Source of the DNA: Oscillospiraceae bacterium
GTDB taxonomy: Bacteria; Bacillota; Clostridia; UBA1381; UBA9506
DNA length: 64,000 nt
Direction: 5' to 3'
Assembly: GCA_015068855.1 (NCBI GenBank)
Contig: SVJS01000002.1
Location: 1-64,000, forward strand
A program made the translations under genes and the position numbers. Numbering within the stretch: position 1 is the first letter of the stretch; the number at the start of each line of letters is the position of its first letter. Of the stretch, positions 8,495 to 20,558 are shown one piece after another. A model generated the notes under the pieces. It did not search any database, was not told the DNA's origin, and saw only the letters and a list, made by a program, of their open reading frames with translations.

Positions 8495-8617
8495 TGCGTT
8501 TCGCAAACCGAAAGGCCACCGGTCAGACGGTTTGTTAAAAGGCACTGCTGCACAGCAGCGGGTCATGTTCCCTGCTTTTCGGGGAACCAATAACCAACAT
8601 TTTTAGGAGGTGCTTTT

Positions 8618-9250
8618 GTGAAAAAAGCGATTTTAGGCACAAAGCTTGGTATGACACAGCTTTTTGGCGAAGACGGCGTTTTGATTCCCGTTACCGTCAT
8701 TCAGGCCGGTCCCTGCCGAGTTATCCAGAAGAAAACCGTTGAAAACGACGGCTATGACGCTGTTCAGGTTGGTTTTCTGGAAAAGAAAGAAAAACACACA
8801 ACAAAGCCCCTGCAAGGTCATTTCAAAAAGGCCGGTACCGGTTACATGAAATACCTGAAGGAATTCAAGCTGGAAAACGCAGCTGAAATGAATGTGGGCG
8901 ACGAAATTAAGGCTGACATTTTTGCTGAAGGTGACGTTGTTGACGTAACCGGTATCAGCAAAGGTAAAGGTTATGCCGGCACAATCAAGCGCTGGGGCAC
9001 ACATCGTGGTCCTATGACGCACGGTTCCGGTTACCACAGAGGCCCCGGTTCTATGGGCGCCTGCTCCTCTCCCTCTCGTGTTATGAAGGGTAAGAAGTTA
9101 GCCGGTCACTTGGGTGTTGAGAAAGTTACGATTCAGAACCTGTCTGTTGTTAAGCTTGATGCTGAAAACAACATTCTGGCAATTCGTGGCGCAGTTCCCG
9201 GACCCAAGGGCGGTTTGTTAGTGATTAAAAATTCTGTAAAGGCGCGGTAA
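8618..9250 (+). CDS. rplC: 50S ribosomal protein L3
   Basis: [56 protein letters not shown] start. Confidence 0.98.
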   Translation: MKKAILGTKLGMTQLFGEDGVLIPVTVIQAGPCRVIQKKTVENDGYDAVQVGFLEKKEKHTTKPLQGHFKKAGTGYMKYLKEFKLENAAEMNVGDEIKADIFAEGDVVDVTGISKGKGYAGTIKRWGTHRGPMTHGSGYHRGPGSMGACSSPSRVMKGKKLAGHLGVEKVTIQNLSVVKLDAENNILAIRGAVPGPKGGLLVIKNSVKAR

Positions 9251-9278
9251 GCGACCTGTATCGAAAGGAGGAAGTATC

Positions 9279-9896
9279 ATGCCGAACGTGGTATTATACA
9301 ATATGGAAGGCAAGGAAGTTGGCAACTATGAACTGAATGACGCTGTTTTCGGAATCGAGCCCAGTGAAGCTGCTGTTCATACAACTGTTGTTGCATATCT
9401 TGCTAATCAGAGACAAGGCACACAGAGTGCATTAACTCGCGCAGAAGTTCGCGGCGGCGGCGCTAAACCCTGGAGACAGAAGGGTACAGGCCGTGCAAGA
9501 CAGGGTTCCACCCGTGCACCGCAGTGGACAGGCGGCGGCGTTGTTTTTGCTCCGAAGCCGAGAAGCTACGCTATGAGCGTAAACAAGAAGATTCGCGCAC
9601 TGGCTATGAAATCTGTTTTATCTGCTAATGTAGCAAATATTAAACTGGTTGACGACATTGCCGTTTCTGAAATCAAAACCAAGCAGATCACAGCAATGCT
9701 GAGCAATCTGAAAGCAGACGGCAAGACCTTAATCGTTCTGCCGGAGAAAAATGATGCTGTATACCGCAGCGCAAGAAACATTGAGGGTGTTAAGACCAGC
9801 TTTGTTGGTACGCTGAATGTATACGATCTGCTGAATTGCAGCACAATCATCATGGCAAAGGATGCTGCTGAAAAGTTAGGGGAGGTGTATGCATAA
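9279..9896 (+). CDS. rplD: 50S ribosomal protein L4
   Basis: [40 protein letters not shown]. Confidence 0.98.
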   Translation: MPNVVLYNMEGKEVGNYELNDAVFGIEPSEAAVHTTVVAYLANQRQGTQSALTRAEVRGGGAKPWRQKGTGRARQGSTRAPQWTGGGVVFAPKPRSYAMSVNKKIRALAMKSVLSANVANIKLVDDIAVSEIKTKQITAMLSNLKADGKTLIVLPEKNDAVYRSARNIEGVKTSFVGTLNVYDLLNCSTIIMAKDAAEKLGEVYA

Positions 9897-10189
9897 TGAC
9901 ATCCGCATACGATATCATCATTAAGCCTATCATTTCTGAGCAGAGCATGGATCAGCTTGCTGACAGAAAGTACACCTTCTGTGTTGCGAAAGCAGCCAAT
10001 AAAATCGAAATCAAAAAAGCAGTTGAAGAGATTTTTGGCGTTAAGGTTGAAAGCGTTAACACACTGAACATGTTAGGCAAAATGAAGCGCATGGGTCGCA
10101 ACGAAGGCAGACGTCCCAACTGGAAGAAAGCCATTGTTAAATTAACGGCAGACAGTAAGACCATTGAGTTCTTCGATGGCATGGCATAA
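9896..10189 (+). CDS. rplW: 50S ribosomal protein L23
   Basis: Position in operon; [44 protein letters not shown]. Confidence 0.97.
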   Translation: MTSAYDIIIKPIISEQSMDQLADRKYTFCVAKAANKIEIKKAVEEIFGVKVESVNTLNMLGKMKRMGRNEGRRPNWKKAIVKLTADSKTIEFFDGMA

Positions 10190-10224
10190 GCCGACAGTAT
10201 TATTTTAGTATAGGAGGAAAAAGG

Positions 10225-11058
10225 ATGCCTACAAAGAAATTTAATCCTACCTCTCCTGCCAGAAGATTTATGACCGTTTCCACCTTCGAGGAAATCACCA
10301 AGAGTGAGCCCGAACGTTCCTTGCTGACAACCCTCAGCAAAAACGGCGGTAGAAATAACTACGGTAGAATCACTGTACGGCACAGAGGCGGCGGAAATAA
10401 GAGAAAGTACAGAATTATTGACTTTAAGAGAAACAAGGTTGGCGCAGCAACTGTTATCGGTATCGAGTACGATCCGAACCGCTCCGCTAACATTGCACTG
10501 GTGCAGTATGAAGATGGCGAAAAACGCTACATCTTAGCTCCCCTGGGCGTTACAGACGGCCACGTTATCGTAACCGATCCCATGGGCGCAGACATTAAGC
10601 CCGGTAACGCAATGCAGATTCAGTTCATCCCTGTTGGTACTTTAATCCACAACATCGAGCTGATGCCCGGTAAAGGCGGTCAGTTGGTTCGTAGCGCCGG
10701 CGGTGCTGCACAGCTGATGGCAAAAGAGGATAAGTATGCACAGGTTAGACTGCCGTCCGGTGAAGTTCGCTACATTCGTTTGAATTGTATGGCAACCATC
10801 GGTCAGGTTGGTAACCTGGATCACGAGAACGTTTCCATCGGTAAAGCCGGTCGTAAACGTCACATGGGTATTCGTCCGACAGTCAGAGGTTCTGTTATGA
10901 ACCCGAATGACCATCCCCACGGTGGTGGTGAAGGTCGTTCCCCGATCGGTCGTCCCGGACCTGTTACGCCTTGGGGTAAACCGGCGCTTGGTCTTAAAAC
11001 CAGAAAGAAAAAGAATCTTAATGATAAGTTCATTGTTAAACGCCGCGGTACTCGCTAA
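10225..11058 (+). CDS. rplB: 50S ribosomal protein L2
   Basis: [44 protein letters not shown]. Confidence 0.98.
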   Translation: MPTKKFNPTSPARRFMTVSTFEEITKSEPERSLLTTLSKNGGRNNYGRITVRHRGGGNKRKYRIIDFKRNKVGAATVIGIEYDPNRSANIALVQYEDGEKRYILAPLGVTDGHVIVTDPMGADIKPGNAMQIQFIPVGTLIHNIELMPGKGGQLVRSAGGAAQLMAKEDKYAQVRLPSGEVRYIRLNCMATIGQVGNLDHENVSIGKAGRKRHMGIRPTVRGSVMNPNDHPHGGGEGRSPIGRPGPVTPWGKPALGLKTRKKKNLNDKFIVKRRGTR

Positions 11059-11128
11059 GATAGCCGCGTGATGCTGCCGAGCCGCCTGCCGGCTCCGGCA
11101 AGCCAATTTGGGCGAAGGAGGAAAAAGA

Positions 11129-11404
11129 ATGGGCAGATCTATTAAAAAAGGACCTTTCGTTGCTGAAAGCCTGATGAAGAAGATTGTTGCTATGAACGAG
11201 TCCGGCGACAAGAAAGTCGTTAAGACTTGGTCCAGAAGCTCTACAATTTTCCCGGAAATGGTTGGACATACAATTGCTGTACATGACGGTAAAAAGCATG
11301 TTCCCGTATTCGTTTCTGAGGACATGGTAGGTCACAAACTGGGTGAATTCTCACCGACAAGAACCTACAAAGGTCATGCAGGCAATAAAACGTCAGGTAA
11401 ATAA
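11129..11404 (+). CDS. rpsS: 30S ribosomal protein S19
   Basis: [19 protein letters not shown]...[28 protein letters not shown]. Confidence 0.98.
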   Translation: MGRSIKKGPFVAESLMKKIVAMNESGDKKVVKTWSRSSTIFPEMVGHTIAVHDGKKHVPVFVSEDMVGHKLGEFSPTRTYKGHAGNKTSGK

Positions 11405-11436
11405 TAAATTTTCCTTGTAGGAAAGGAGGAATTTTT

Positions 11437-11772
11437 GTGGAAGCCAGAGCAAAACTGAGCTATGCACGTATTTCATCAAGAAAAGTTAAAATTGTGATAG
11501 ATTTAATCAGAAACAAGCCCGTAGCTGCTGCACTGGGTATCTTAAAGAACACCCCGAAAGCTGCCAGCGAGCCTGTTGAAAAACTGTTAAAGTCTGCTAT
11601 TGCTAACGCAGAGAACAATCACAGCATGGATGTAAGCAAACTGTATGTTGCTGAAATCTTTGCTTGCCAGGGTCCGACCTTGAAAAGAGTTCGTCCCCGC
11701 GCACAGGGTAGAGCGTTCCGTATCAGAAAGCGGACCAGTCACATCACAATCGTGTTAAAGGAAAAAGAATAA
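11437..11772 (+). CDS. rplV: 50S ribosomal protein L22
   Basis: [22 protein letters not shown]...[23 protein letters not shown] start. Confidence 0.97.
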   Translation: MEARAKLSYARISSRKVKIVIDLIRNKPVAAALGILKNTPKAASEPVEKLLKSAIANAENNHSMDVSKLYVAEIFACQGPTLKRVRPRAQGRAFRIRKRTSHITIVLKEKE

Positions 11773-11792
11773 GATAGAAGGAGGTAAGAAGC

Positions 11793-12461
11793 TTGGGTCA
11801 GAAAGTAAATCCGCATGGATTAAGAGTCGGTATCATTAAGGATTGGGATTCCAGATGGTTTGCACAGGATTCTCAGTTTGGCGATCTGCTGGTTGAAGAC
11901 TATAAGATCAGAGATTTCTTAAAGAAGAAATTATTTGCATCCGGTGTGTCCAAGGTTGAGATCGAACGTACCGCAAAACGGATTAAAATCAACATTTTCG
12001 CAGCTAAACCGGGTATCATCATCGGTCGTGGCGGTAGCGAAATTGAAAAGGTTAAAAAAGAATTAGAAGTTATGACCGGCAAGAACATTGCGCTGAATAT
12101 TGAAGAGGTTAAACATCCTGATGTTGATGCGCAGTTGGTTGCTGAGAACATTGCAGCACAGCTGGAAAGAAGAATTTCCTTCCGTAAAGCAATGAAGTCC
12201 ACTATGGGTCGTGCCATGAAGTTAGGTGCAAAGGGTATTAAGACAAGCTGCTCCGGTCGTTTAGGCGGCGCTGAAATCGCAAGATCAGAGCACTATCATG
12301 AAGGAACTATTCCCCTGCAAACTCTTCGTGCAGACATCGACTATGGTTTCTGGGAGGCTAACACAACCTACGGTAAAATCGGTGTTAAGGTTTGGATTTA
12401 CAAGGGTGAAATTCTTCCCGAAAGCAAGAAGAGCCAAAAGCCTGCTGCTGCAAAAGCTTAA
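11793..12461 (+). CDS. rpsC: 30S ribosomal protein S3
   Basis: [24 protein letters not shown]...[15 protein letters not shown] start. Confidence 0.98.
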   Translation: MGQKVNPHGLRVGIIKDWDSRWFAQDSQFGDLLVEDYKIRDFLKKKLFASGVSKVEIERTAKRIKINIFAAKPGIIIGRGGSEIEKVKKELEVMTGKNIALNIEEVKHPDVDAQLVAENIAAQLERRISFRKAMKSTMGRAMKLGAKGIKTSCSGRLGGAEIARSEHYHEGTIPLQTLRADIDYGFWEANTTYGKIGVKVWIYKGEILPESKKSQKPAAAKA

Positions 12462-12503
12462 AGCACGGCGATTGTGTATTCTGAAAGAAAGGAATGAAAA
12501 AGC

Positions 12504-12929
12504 ATGTTATTGCCTAAAAGAGTGAAATACAGAAGAGTCATGCGTGGCAGAATGACAGGCAAAGCAACCCGTGGTAACACCGTAACTTACGGTGAATACG
12601 GTTTGCAGGCATTAAGCCCGGCCTGGATCACTTCAAATCAGATTGAGGCTGCCCGTATTGCCATGACCCGTTATATTAAGAGAGGCGGACAGGTCTGGAT
12701 TAAGATTTTCCCGGATAAGCCCATCACTGAGAAACCGGCTGAAACCCGTATGGGTAGCGGTAAAGGTTCTCCCGAGTACTGGGTAGCTGTCGTAAAGCCC
12801 GGCCGGGTTATGTTTGAAATCGGCGGCGTTTCCGAGGAGGTAGCAAGAGAGGCCATGCGTCTTGCGGCACACAAGCTGCCTGTTAAGTGCAAGTTCGTAA
12901 CGCGCGCCGCAAATGAAGAGGAGGCGTAA
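12504..12929 (+). CDS. rplP: 50S ribosomal protein L16
   Basis: [25 protein letters not shown]...[25 protein letters not shown]. Confidence 0.98.
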   Translation: MLLPKRVKYRRVMRGRMTGKATRGNTVTYGEYGLQALSPAWITSNQIEAARIAMTRYIKRGGQVWIKIFPDKPITEKPAETRMGSGKGSPEYWVAVVKPGRVMFEIGGVSEEVAREAMRLAAHKLPVKCKFVTRAANEEEA

Positions 12930-12933
12930 GCAT

Positions 12934-13137
12934 ATGAAGGTTACAGAAATTCGCGATTTTACAAATCAAGAGCTCGAAAGCAATTTAGCTGACCTGAAAA
13001 AAGAATTGTTTAACCTGCGTTTCCAAAACGCCACGAATCAGCTGGAAAATCCCATGCGAATCGTTGAGGTTAAAAAGACAATTGCCAGAATCAAGACTGT
13101 TTTAGCAGAAAGAAAGCTGGAAGAAGAAGCTAACTAA
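12934..13137 (+). CDS. rpmC: 50S ribosomal protein L29
   Basis: [43 protein letters not shown]. Confidence 0.97.
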   Translation: MKVTEIRDFTNQELESNLADLKKELFNLRFQNATNQLENPMRIVEVKKTIARIKTVLAERKLEEEAN

Positions 13138-13165
13138 TTGCAACTGAGTGGAAAGGAGTGAAATC

Positions 13166-13420
13166 ATGGAACGTAATTCCAGAAAGCAAAGAACCGGTAA
13201 AGTCGTAAGCGACAAGATGGATAAGACAATTGTTGTTGCGATTGAATATAATGTGAAGCATCCGCTTTACGGTAAAATTGTTAAACGCACCTACAAGCTC
13301 AAGGCCCATGACGAAAACAACGAATGCCGCATTGGCGATCGCGTTCGCGTTATGGAGACCAGACGTCTGTCTAAGGACAAGAGATGGAGACTGGTTGAGA
13401 TTGTAGAGAAAGCTAAGTAA
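13166..13420 (+). CDS. rpsQ: 30S ribosomal protein S17
   Basis: [45 protein letters not shown]. Confidence 0.97.
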   Translation: MERNSRKQRTGKVVSDKMDKTIVVAIEYNVKHPLYGKIVKRTYKLKAHDENNECRIGDRVRVMETRRLSKDKRWRLVEIVEKAK

Positions 13421-13459
13421 TAGAGCCTTGGCTTGATACTAAATAAGGAGGAAACCGAA

Positions 13460-13828
13460 ATGATTCAACAGCAAACGCTTTTGAAGGTTGCCGACAACAC
13501 AGGCGCAAAGGAACTGATGTGCATCCGCGTATTGGGCGGTTCTGGCAGAAAGTATGCAGCAATCGGTGATGTTGTGGTTGCTTCCGTTAAGAAGGCGACA
13601 CCCGGCGGTGTTGTTAAAAAAGGCGACGTTGTTAAGGCTGTTATTGTACGGTCCGCAAGTGGCGTTAGACGCAACGACGGTACCTACATCAAGTTTGATG
13701 AAAATGCAGCCGTTATCATAAGAGACGATAAAAATCCCAGAGGAACCCGTATTTTTGGGCCTGTTGCAAGAGAGCTTCGTGAAAAGGAATATATGAAGAT
13801 TCTCTCTCTGGCTCCTGAGGTGCTGTAA
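13460..13828 (+). CDS. rplN: 50S ribosomal protein L14
   Basis: [37 protein letters not shown]. Confidence 0.98.
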   Translation: MIQQQTLLKVADNTGAKELMCIRVLGGSGRKYAAIGDVVVASVKKATPGGVVKKGDVVKAVIVRSASGVRRNDGTYIKFDENAAVIIRDDKNPRGTRIFGPVARELREKEYMKILSLAPEVL

Positions 13829-13845
13829 GGAGGAGGTACGTTATT

Positions 13846-14169
13846 ATGGCGAAAATGCATATTAAATCCGGCGACGAAGTCATCGTAATCTCCGGTAAGG
13901 ATAAAGGCAAAAAGGGTAAAGTGCTCAGCGTTATCCCCGAAAAGGGTCGCGCAATCGTTGAGGGTGTTGCTATTGCAACCAAGCACGTTAAACCCCGTCG
14001 TGCCGGCGATCCGGGTGGCATTATCAAGCAGGAGGCATCAGTTGATGCTTCTAATCTGATGAACATTTGTGCTAAGTGCAACAAGCCTACACGCGTTGGC
14101 CGCAAGGTATTGGAAAACGGCGATAAGGTTAGATATTGCAAAAAGTGCAATGAAGTCTTCAGTGATTAA
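13846..14169 (+). CDS. rplX: 50S ribosomal protein L24
   Basis: MHIKSGDEVIVISGKDKGKKGKVLSV KOW motif. Confidence 0.97.
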   Translation: MAKMHIKSGDEVIVISGKDKGKKGKVLSVIPEKGRAIVEGVAIATKHVKPRRAGDPGGIIKQEASVDASNLMNICAKCNKPTRVGRKVLENGDKVRYCKKCNEVFSD

Positions 14170-14197
14170 TGAGTGAAGCAAAGGAGGTTAAAGGCTA

Positions 14198-14740
14198 ATG
14201 TCTAGAATGCAGGATAAATATATCGGCGAAGTTGCACCGGCTCTGATGGAAAAATTCAGCTACAAGAGCACCATGCAGATTCCGAAGCTCGAGAAAATCG
14301 TTGTTAACATCGGTTTAGGCGAAGCTAAGGAAAACGCTAAGGCGCTGGATAGTGCAGTAGAGGATTTGACAGCCATCACCGGTCAGAAGCCTGTTATTAC
14401 AAAAGCAAAGAAATCTGTTGCTGCGTTTAAGGTTAGAGAAGGCATGAACATCGGCTGCAAGGTTACACTGCGCGGTCAGAAGATGTATGAATTCTTAGAC
14501 AGACTCTTCTCCGTGGCTCTGCCCCGTGTAAGAGACTTCAGAGGAATTAACCCCGACTCTTTTGATGGACGTGGTAACTATTCTCTGGGTATTAAGGAAC
14601 AGCTTATTTTCCCGGAAATTGATTATGATAAGATCGATAAAATCAGAGGTATGGACATTATTGTCGTTACCACAGCCAAGACCGACGAGGAAGCAAGAGA
14701 ATTGCTCACATTGATGGGCGCTCCCTTTGCAAGTCGATAA
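14198..14740 (+). CDS. rplE: 50S ribosomal protein L5
   Basis: [20 protein letters not shown]...[34 protein letters not shown]. Confidence 0.98.
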   Translation: MSRMQDKYIGEVAPALMEKFSYKSTMQIPKLEKIVVNIGLGEAKENAKALDSAVEDLTAITGQKPVITKAKKSVAAFKVREGMNIGCKVTLRGQKMYEFLDRLFSVALPRVRDFRGINPDSFDGRGNYSLGIKEQLIFPEIDYDKIDKIRGMDIIVVTTAKTDEEARELLTLMGAPFASR

Positions 14741-14765
14741 GTTCTGATTGTGAAGGAGGAAAATC

Positions 14766-14951
14766 ATGGCTAAAAAATCTATGGTTAACAAACAGCAGAG
14801 AACGCCTAAGTTCAGCACCAGAGCATATAATCGCTGCAAAATTTGCGGTCGTCCCCATGCTTATTTGAGAAAGTATGGCATCTGCCGTATTTGTTTCAGA
14901 GAACTGGCATATAAAGGCCAGATCCCCGGTGTGAAAAAGGCCAGCTGGTAA
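14766..14951 (+). CDS. rpsZ: 30S ribosomal protein S14, zinc-binding type Z
   Basis: 61 aa; [38 protein letters not shown]. Confidence 0.97.
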   Translation: MAKKSMVNKQQRTPKFSTRAYNRCKICGRPHAYLRKYGICRICFRELAYKGQIPGVKKASW

Positions 14952-14976
14952 AACAATTTGGAAGGAGGCTAAAATC

Positions 14977-15372
14977 ATGCAAGTGACCGATCCTATCGCG
15001 GATATGTTAACAAGAATCAGAAATGCGAACTCCGCACGGCACGAATCAGTTGATGTACCCGCTTCTAACATGAAGAAGGCTATTGCGGCCATTCTGCTTG
15101 AAGAAGGGTATATAAAGAATTATCAGGTCATTGAGGACGGAAAACAGGGTATCATCAGAATTGCCCTGAAATATGTTGGAAAAGAAAAGGTTATCTCCGG
15201 TATCCAGAGAGTATCAAAGCCGGGTCTTCGTATTTACAAGAATACAGAGGAATTACCGAAGGTCTTGAAAGGCTTGGGTATTGCGATCATTTCCACATCT
15301 AAAGGTATTATGACCGATAAAAAGGCAAGGCAGGAAAACGTCGGTGGCGAGGTCCTGGCCTTTGTCTGGTAA
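14977..15372 (+). CDS. rpsH: 30S ribosomal protein S8
   Basis: [37 protein letters not shown]. Confidence 0.97.
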   Translation: MQVTDPIADMLTRIRNANSARHESVDVPASNMKKAIAAILLEEGYIKNYQVIEDGKQGIIRIALKYVGKEKVISGIQRVSKPGLRIYKNTEELPKVLKGLGIAIISTSKGIMTDKKARQENVGGEVLAFVW

Positions 15373-15397
15373 AAACTAGACAAGGAGGTGTCAGAGA

Positions 15398-15943
15398 ATG
15401 TCCAGAATTGGTAGAATGCCGATTACGGTTCCCGGCGGCGTTGATGTTACCATTGGTGCAGGCAACGATATTACCGTTAAGGGTCCGAAAGGCACATTAA
15501 CAAAGAAATTACATCCTGATATGATCATCAAGAAGGCTGACGGTGTTGTGACCGTTGAAAGACCTTCGGAAATAAAGGCTCACAAATCTCTGCATGGTCT
15601 GACCCGTACACTGCTCAACAATATGATTGTTGGCGTAACGGAAGGCTATGAAAAGACACTGGAAATTAACGGTGTTGGTTACAGAGCACAGATGCAGGGC
15701 AAAAACCTGCTGATGAACCTGGGCTATTCCCATCCTGTTGAAATGGCTCCTGTTGATGGAATCACCATTGAAGTTCCCAACCCGAACACGATTATCATTA
15801 AGGGAACCGACAAGCAGGTTGTTGGCGAATTTGCCGCAAAGGTAAGAGAAAAGAGATTGCCTGAACCCTACAAAGGAAAAGGTATCAAATACTCTTACGA
15901 GCACATCAGACGTAAGGAAGGCAAAGCAGGCGGTAAGAAATAA
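15398..15943 (+). CDS. rplF: 50S ribosomal protein L6
   Basis: MSRIGRMPITVPGGVDVTI...EPYKGKGIKYSYEHIRRKEGKAGGKK. Confidence 0.97.
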   Translation: MSRIGRMPITVPGGVDVTIGAGNDITVKGPKGTLTKKLHPDMIIKKADGVVTVERPSEIKAHKSLHGLTRTLLNNMIVGVTEGYEKTLEINGVGYRAQMQGKNLLMNLGYSHPVEMAPVDGITIEVPNPNTIIIKGTDKQVVGEFAAKVREKRLPEPYKGKGIKYSYEHIRRKEGKAGGKK

Positions 15944-16005
15944 TAGCTTTTCTTTCCTAACTCAGCATGGCAAAATCCATGCAGCATAAAAAAGGAGTGA
16001 AAAAC

Positions 16006-16368
16006 GTGATTAAGAAGTCTGTCAGCAATGTAGCTAGACTTAGAAGACATAAGAGAGTTCGTAAGCTGATCAGTGGTACAGCAGAACGTCCCAGACTGAA
16101 CGTATTCAGAAGCTTAAAGCACATTTACGCACAGATTATTGACGATACCAAAGGCGTTACTCTGGTTTCCGCTTCTACCTTGGACAAAGAGCTCAAGGAA
16201 AATTACGGCGGTAACAAGGAAGCTGCACATGCAGTTGGTAAGCTGGTTGCAGAACGTGCACTGGCAGCCGGTATCAAAACGGTTGTTTTTGACCGTGGTG
16301 GTTACATTTACCATGGACGTGTGCAGGAATTAGCCGAAGGCGCCCGTGAAGGCGGCCTGGAATTTTAA
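16006..16368 (+). CDS. rplR: 50S ribosomal protein L18
   Basis: [38 protein letters not shown] start after AAAGGAGTG is preferred over the track start at 15967. Confidence 0.95.
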   Translation: MIKKSVSNVARLRRHKRVRKLISGTAERPRLNVFRSLKHIYAQIIDDTKGVTLVSASTLDKELKENYGGNKEAAHAVGKLVAERALAAGIKTVVFDRGGYIYHGRVQELAEGAREGGLEF

Positions 16369-16386
16369 GAAAAGGAGGAAACCAGT

Positions 16387-16890
16387 TTGGCTCAGTTAAT
16401 AGATGCAAGCGTATTAGACATCAAAGAAAAAGTTGTAAAGCTCAGCCGTGTTGCTAAGACGGTTAAGGGTGGTCGTAGCATGCGTTTTTCTGCACTGGTT
16501 GTTGTTGGTGACGAAAACGGCCATGTAGGCTGCGGCACCGGTAAAGCAATCGAAATTCCCGAAGCAATCCGCAAGGGTATTGAAGATGCAAAGAAAAACA
16601 TGATCACAGTTAACCTGTCCGGCACTACAATTCCTCATGAAACAATTGGTGAATTTGGTGCAGGCAGAATCCTGTTAAAGCCTGCTGCTCCCGGTACCGG
16701 TGTTATCGCCGGCGGTGCAGCCAGAGCTGTTGTTGAGCTTGCCGGTATTCGTGATATCAGAACGAAGTCTCTTCGTTCAAACAATGCAAGAAATGTGGTA
16801 AAAGCCACCATTTCCGGATTAGCCTCCTTGAAGGATGCCGGTGAAGTGGCAAAGCTGCGTGGCAAATCCAAGGAAGACTTAGTAGATTAA
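16387..16890 (+). CDS. rpsE: 30S ribosomal protein S5
   Basis: [31 protein letters not shown]-type S5 core; TTG start. Confidence 0.97.
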   Translation: MAQLIDASVLDIKEKVVKLSRVAKTVKGGRSMRFSALVVVGDENGHVGCGTGKAIEIPEAIRKGIEDAKKNMITVNLSGTTIPHETIGEFGAGRILLKPAAPGTGVIAGGAARAVVELAGIRDIRTKSLRSNNARNVVKATISGLASLKDAGEVAKLRGKSKEDLVD

Positions 16891-16904
16891 GGAGGTATGG
16901 TATT

Positions 16905-17084
16905 ATGGCAATGCTTAAGGTGAAATTGGTTAAGAGCACCATCGGCAGAAAAAAAGACCATATTGCTACGGTACACGCACTCGGATTAAAGAAAGTCCGT
17001 GACGAGAAAGAACACCAGGACAATGCAGCCATTCGTGGCATGATTGCCAAGGTGAGCTATATGCTCGAGGTAGAAGAAATATAG
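16905..17084 (+). CDS. rpmD: 50S ribosomal protein L30
   Basis: Not in ORF track (59 aa); [59 protein letters not shown]. Confidence 0.95.
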   Translation: MAMLKVKLVKSTIGRKKDHIATVHALGLKKVRDEKEHQDNAAIRGMIAKVSYMLEVEEI

Positions 17085-17103
17085 TAGAAGGAGGTGCTTT
17101 AAT

Positions 17104-17547
17104 ATGAAACTGAACGAATTAAAGCCTGCTGAAGGCTCTAAAAAGGCAGCGTTCAGAGTTGGTCGTGGTCACGGTTCCGGTAACGGTAAAACTGCAGGTC
17201 GCGGTCACAAGGGTCAGAATGCCCGCTCCGGCGGTGGCGTTAGACCCGGTTTCGAAGGTGGCCAGATGCCCCTTTACAGACGTCTGCCGAAGAAAGGCTT
17301 TACCAATATTTTTGCGAAGACCTATTCGCAGATTAATGTTTCAGATTTGAACAAATTTGCTGACGGTACGGAGGTAACAGCAGAGATGTTAAAGGCTGAA
17401 GGTATCATCAAGAAGTTAAATGACGGTGTTGTTGTTTTAGGTCGTGGTGATTTAACAGCTAAGAATCTGACTGTTAAGGCAGCACGCTTCTCTGCTACTG
17501 CGGCTGAAAAAATCGCAAACGCCGGAGGAAAGGCGGAGGTGGTATAA
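17104..17547 (+). CDS. rplO: 50S ribosomal protein L15
   Basis: [66 protein letters not shown]. Confidence 0.98.
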   Translation: MKLNELKPAEGSKKAAFRVGRGHGSGNGKTAGRGHKGQNARSGGGVRPGFEGGQMPLYRRLPKKGFTNIFAKTYSQINVSDLNKFADGTEVTAEMLKAEGIIKKLNDGVVVLGRGDLTAKNLTVKAARFSATAAEKIANAGGKAEVV

Positions 17548-18840
17548 ATGCTGCAAACGCTCAAAAACGCATGGAAGATTGCTGACCTCAGAAAGAAAAT
17601 GCTTTATACACTGCTTTTGCTTGTCGTTTTCCGCTTAGGTTCATACATTCCCGTTCCGGGACTCAATCCGGAAGCCGTCAAGGAAATGATGGGTGGTTTT
17701 TCCGAAGGCATGCAGGGACTATTAAATAACTTTTCCGGCGGTGCCTTAGAGCGTGGCTCCATTTTTGCCATGAGTATTTCTCCCTATATTAATGCGTCCA
17801 TTATTATTCAGCTTTTGACAGTTGCGATTCCTGCTTTGGAACGTTTGTCAAAAGAGGGTGAAGAGGGTAGAAAGAAGCTTTCTTCCTACACTCGTTATGG
17901 AACCGTTATTTTAGGATTTCTGCAAGCAACTGGCTTGTATTTTGGTCTGCGCAACAGCTTAGTTGGCGGCCCCAGCTTCATGAACTATGTTGTCCTGACT
18001 CTGTCCTTTACAGCAGGTACAGCATTCCTCATGTGGTTAGGTGAAGAAATTACAGAAAAGGGTATCGGTAACGGTATTTCCCTGTTAATCTTCACAGGTA
18101 TCGTGTCCCGTGGTCCGGCTATGATTCAGTCTTTGCGTGCTAGCTTAGTGACAGCAGAGGGCATGAACATTCAGGGCCTTGTGACCATCGTTGCACTTGT
18201 TGCTGTGGCTGTTCTGGCAATCGCATTTGTTGTTTTCATGAACGATGCAGAGCGCAGAATCCCCGTGCAGTATGCTAAACGTGTTGTTGGCAGAAAAATG
18301 TATGGCGGACAGAGCACACACATTCCTATGAAGGTTTCTATGGCCGGCGTTCTGCCGATCATCTTTGCAATTTCCATCATGTCTTTCCCCCAGACCATTA
18401 ATATGTTCATTAACGGGGAAACCATTCCTGATGGTTTTTGGGGTATCATCCTGCGTCTCTTTGATCAGAGACATCCGTTCTACATTGTTGTGTATTTCTT
18501 GTTGATTGTTTTCTTCTCCTATTTTTACACAGCAATTCAGTTCAACCCCATTGAAGTTGCAAACAACATGAAGAAAAATGGTGGTTTTGTTCCGGGTATT
18601 CGTCCCGGCAAACCGACTTCCGATTTTATTTCGAGAGTTTTATCCAAGATTACTCTCTTCGGAGCATTGTTCTTAGCTATCATTGCAATTTTCCCGATTG
18701 CTTTGGCGTTCGTGCCCAACCTGTCCGGTATCTCCATTGGCGGTACCTCATTGTTGATTATGGTTGGTGTTGCACTTGAAACAGTGAAGCAGCTGGAATC
18801 CCAGATGATGATGCATCACTATAAGGGCTTCTTGGAATAA
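17548..18840 (+). CDS. secY: Preprotein translocase subunit SecY
   Basis: GSYIPVPGLNPEAV, INASIIIQLLTVAIP, 10-TM pattern. Confidence 0.98.
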   Translation: MLQTLKNAWKIADLRKKMLYTLLLLVVFRLGSYIPVPGLNPEAVKEMMGGFSEGMQGLLNNFSGGALERGSIFAMSISPYINASIIIQLLTVAIPALERLSKEGEEGRKKLSSYTRYGTVILGFLQATGLYFGLRNSLVGGPSFMNYVVLTLSFTAGTAFLMWLGEEITEKGIGNGISLLIFTGIVSRGPAMIQSLRASLVTAEGMNIQGLVTIVALVAVAVLAIAFVVFMNDAERRIPVQYAKRVVGRKMYGGQSTHIPMKVSMAGVLPIIFAISIMSFPQTINMFINGETIPDGFWGIILRLFDQRHPFYIVVYFLLIVFFSYFYTAIQFNPIEVANNMKKNGGFVPGIRPGKPTSDFISRVLSKITLFGALFLAIIAIFPIALAFVPNLSGISIGGTSLLIMVGVALETVKQLESQMMMHHYKGFLE

Positions 18841-18856
18841 TAGGGAGATTTGCGAT

Positions 18857-19498
18857 ATGAAACTAGTATTTTTTGGACCGCCGGGTGCCGGCAAAGGTAC
18901 CCAGGCGGCTAAGCTCTCTGAGGCTTTGGGAATCCCGGCCATTTCCACCGGACACATTATCCGTCAGGCAATGGAAAAGGGAACCGAGGTCGGCAAAATT
19001 GCCGAGGGTTATATCAAGACCGGTGCGTTGCTGCCGGACGATGTTGTAACCGCCTTGGTGGCAGAACGTCTTACAGAGGACGAATGCCAAAAGGGGTATA
19101 TTTTAGATGGCTTCCCCCGAACCGTTGTGCAGGCACAACTTATGGATGAACGAGGCATTGGTGTTGATGCGGTTTTGGACATTGAGGTTTTGGATGACTC
19201 CATTGTACGCCGCATGTCAGGCCGCCGCGTTTGTAACCATTGCGGGGCAGCGTTCCATGTAGAATTTAATCCCCCGAAAGTGGCAGATGTTTGTGATACC
19301 TGCGGCGAAGCTCTTTCCACCCGTGCGGATGACGCACCGGAGGTTGTGCTGAAACGCTTAAACATTTATCACGAACAGACAGAGCCCTTAAAGGCGTATT
19401 ATCAGCAGCAAGGCAAGCTGATTGTCATTGATGGCGAAGGCGCCATGGAGAGTGTTTTCCAGCAAGTGCAGGCTGCAGTTTCTAAGGTGGGGAAATGA
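18857..19498 (+). CDS. adk: Adenylate kinase
   Basis: MKLVFFGPPGAGKGTQAAKL, DGFPRTVVQA, Zn-type LID CNHCG...CDTCG. Confidence 0.98.
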   Translation: MKLVFFGPPGAGKGTQAAKLSEALGIPAISTGHIIRQAMEKGTEVGKIAEGYIKTGALLPDDVVTALVAERLTEDECQKGYILDGFPRTVVQAQLMDERGIGVDAVLDIEVLDDSIVRRMSGRRVCNHCGAAFHVEFNPPKVADVCDTCGEALSTRADDAPEVVLKRLNIYHEQTEPLKAYYQQQGKLIVIDGEGAMESVFQQVQAAVSKVGK

Positions 19499-19499
19499 T

Positions 19500-20249
19500 A
19501 TGATTAAAATTAAAGCCCCCCACGAAATTGAAGCGATGCGCGGAGCAGGCCAGATTACAGCAGCCGTTTTTGAACGTTTGGCAGAAGCCATTCAGCCGGG
19601 CGTGACAACAGCGGAGCTGGACGACATTGCGGCACGGTTTATCCGCAGCAACAATGCCTCCTGTTCTTTCTGGCATTACAACGGCTACCCTGCTCATATT
19701 TGTACCTCCGTTAACGGACAAGTGGTGCATGGCATTCCCTCGAAGCAAGTGATTCTTCGTGAAGGCGACATTGTCAGCGTGGATATCGGCGTTTGTTATC
19801 GCGGATACCATGGCGATAGCGCCAGAACGTTTCCTGTGGGGCAAATCAGCCCTGAGGCCGCGCGGTTAATCCGTGTGACTGAGGAAAGCTTTTATGAGGG
19901 TTTACGCCAGGCACATACAGGCAACCGTGTTTTTGATATCGGCGCAGCGATTCAAAGCTACGTTGAGAAAAACGGTTACTCTGTTGTGAGAAGCCTGGTA
20001 GGCCATGGCGTAGGCAGTTCGCTGCATGAAGACCCTGAGGTGCCGAATTTCGGTACGAAAGGGCGCGGCGCTCGTTTGATGGCGGGGATGACCCTGGCCA
20101 TTGAGCCCATGGTTAATCAAGGTACGTATCATGTCAATACATTGTCTGATAACTGGACAGTTGTAACAGCAGATGGAAAACTTTCCGCGCATTACGAACA
20201 TTCTGTTTTAATTCGGGATGGAGAAGCGGAAATCTTAACCACTTGCTAA
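19500..20249 (+). CDS. map: Methionine aminopeptidase type I
   Basis: MIKIKAPHEIEAMRGAGQITA, VSVDIGVCYRGYHGDSARTF, GHGVGSSLHEDPEVPNFG. Confidence 0.97.
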   Translation: MIKIKAPHEIEAMRGAGQITAAVFERLAEAIQPGVTTAELDDIAARFIRSNNASCSFWHYNGYPAHICTSVNGQVVHGIPSKQVILREGDIVSVDIGVCYRGYHGDSARTFPVGQISPEAARLIRVTEESFYEGLRQAHTGNRVFDIGAAIQSYVEKNGYSVVRSLVGHGVGSSLHEDPEVPNFGTKGRGARLMAGMTLAIEPMVNQGTYHVNTLSDNWTVVTADGKLSAHYEHSVLIRDGEAEILTTC

Positions 20250-20270
20250 ACTTTTTTGAGGTGATGATGT

Positions 20271-20546
20271 TTGGACATTTTTGCCGGTGATATTGTGTAT
20301 TCGAAGGCAGGAAGAGATAAAGACAGACCCTTTGTGGTTATGTCAGTTTTGGATACCGACTACGTTATGTTGGCCGATGGCCGCGTGCGACGGACGGATA
20401 AGCCAAAAAAGAAGAAAATTAAACATCTTGCAAAGAGTGGTCAGTCCTCTGCGGTGATTGCAGACAAAATCAACGCAGGCCTTAAGGTGACCAATCCGGA
20501 TCTGAAAAAAGCTTTGGCAGAGTTTGTTGAGGACTATGATGCATAA
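20271..20546 (+). CDS. KOW-domain RNA-binding protein (L14e/L27e-like)
   Basis: FAGDIVYSKAGRDKDRPFVVMSVLDTDYVMLADGRVRRTDKPKKKKIKHL; usual position between map and infA. Confidence 0.8.
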   Translation: MDIFAGDIVYSKAGRDKDRPFVVMSVLDTDYVMLADGRVRRTDKPKKKKIKHLAKSGQSSAVIADKINAGLKVTNPDLKKALAEFVEDYDA

Positions 20547-20558
20547 GGAGGAAGAATA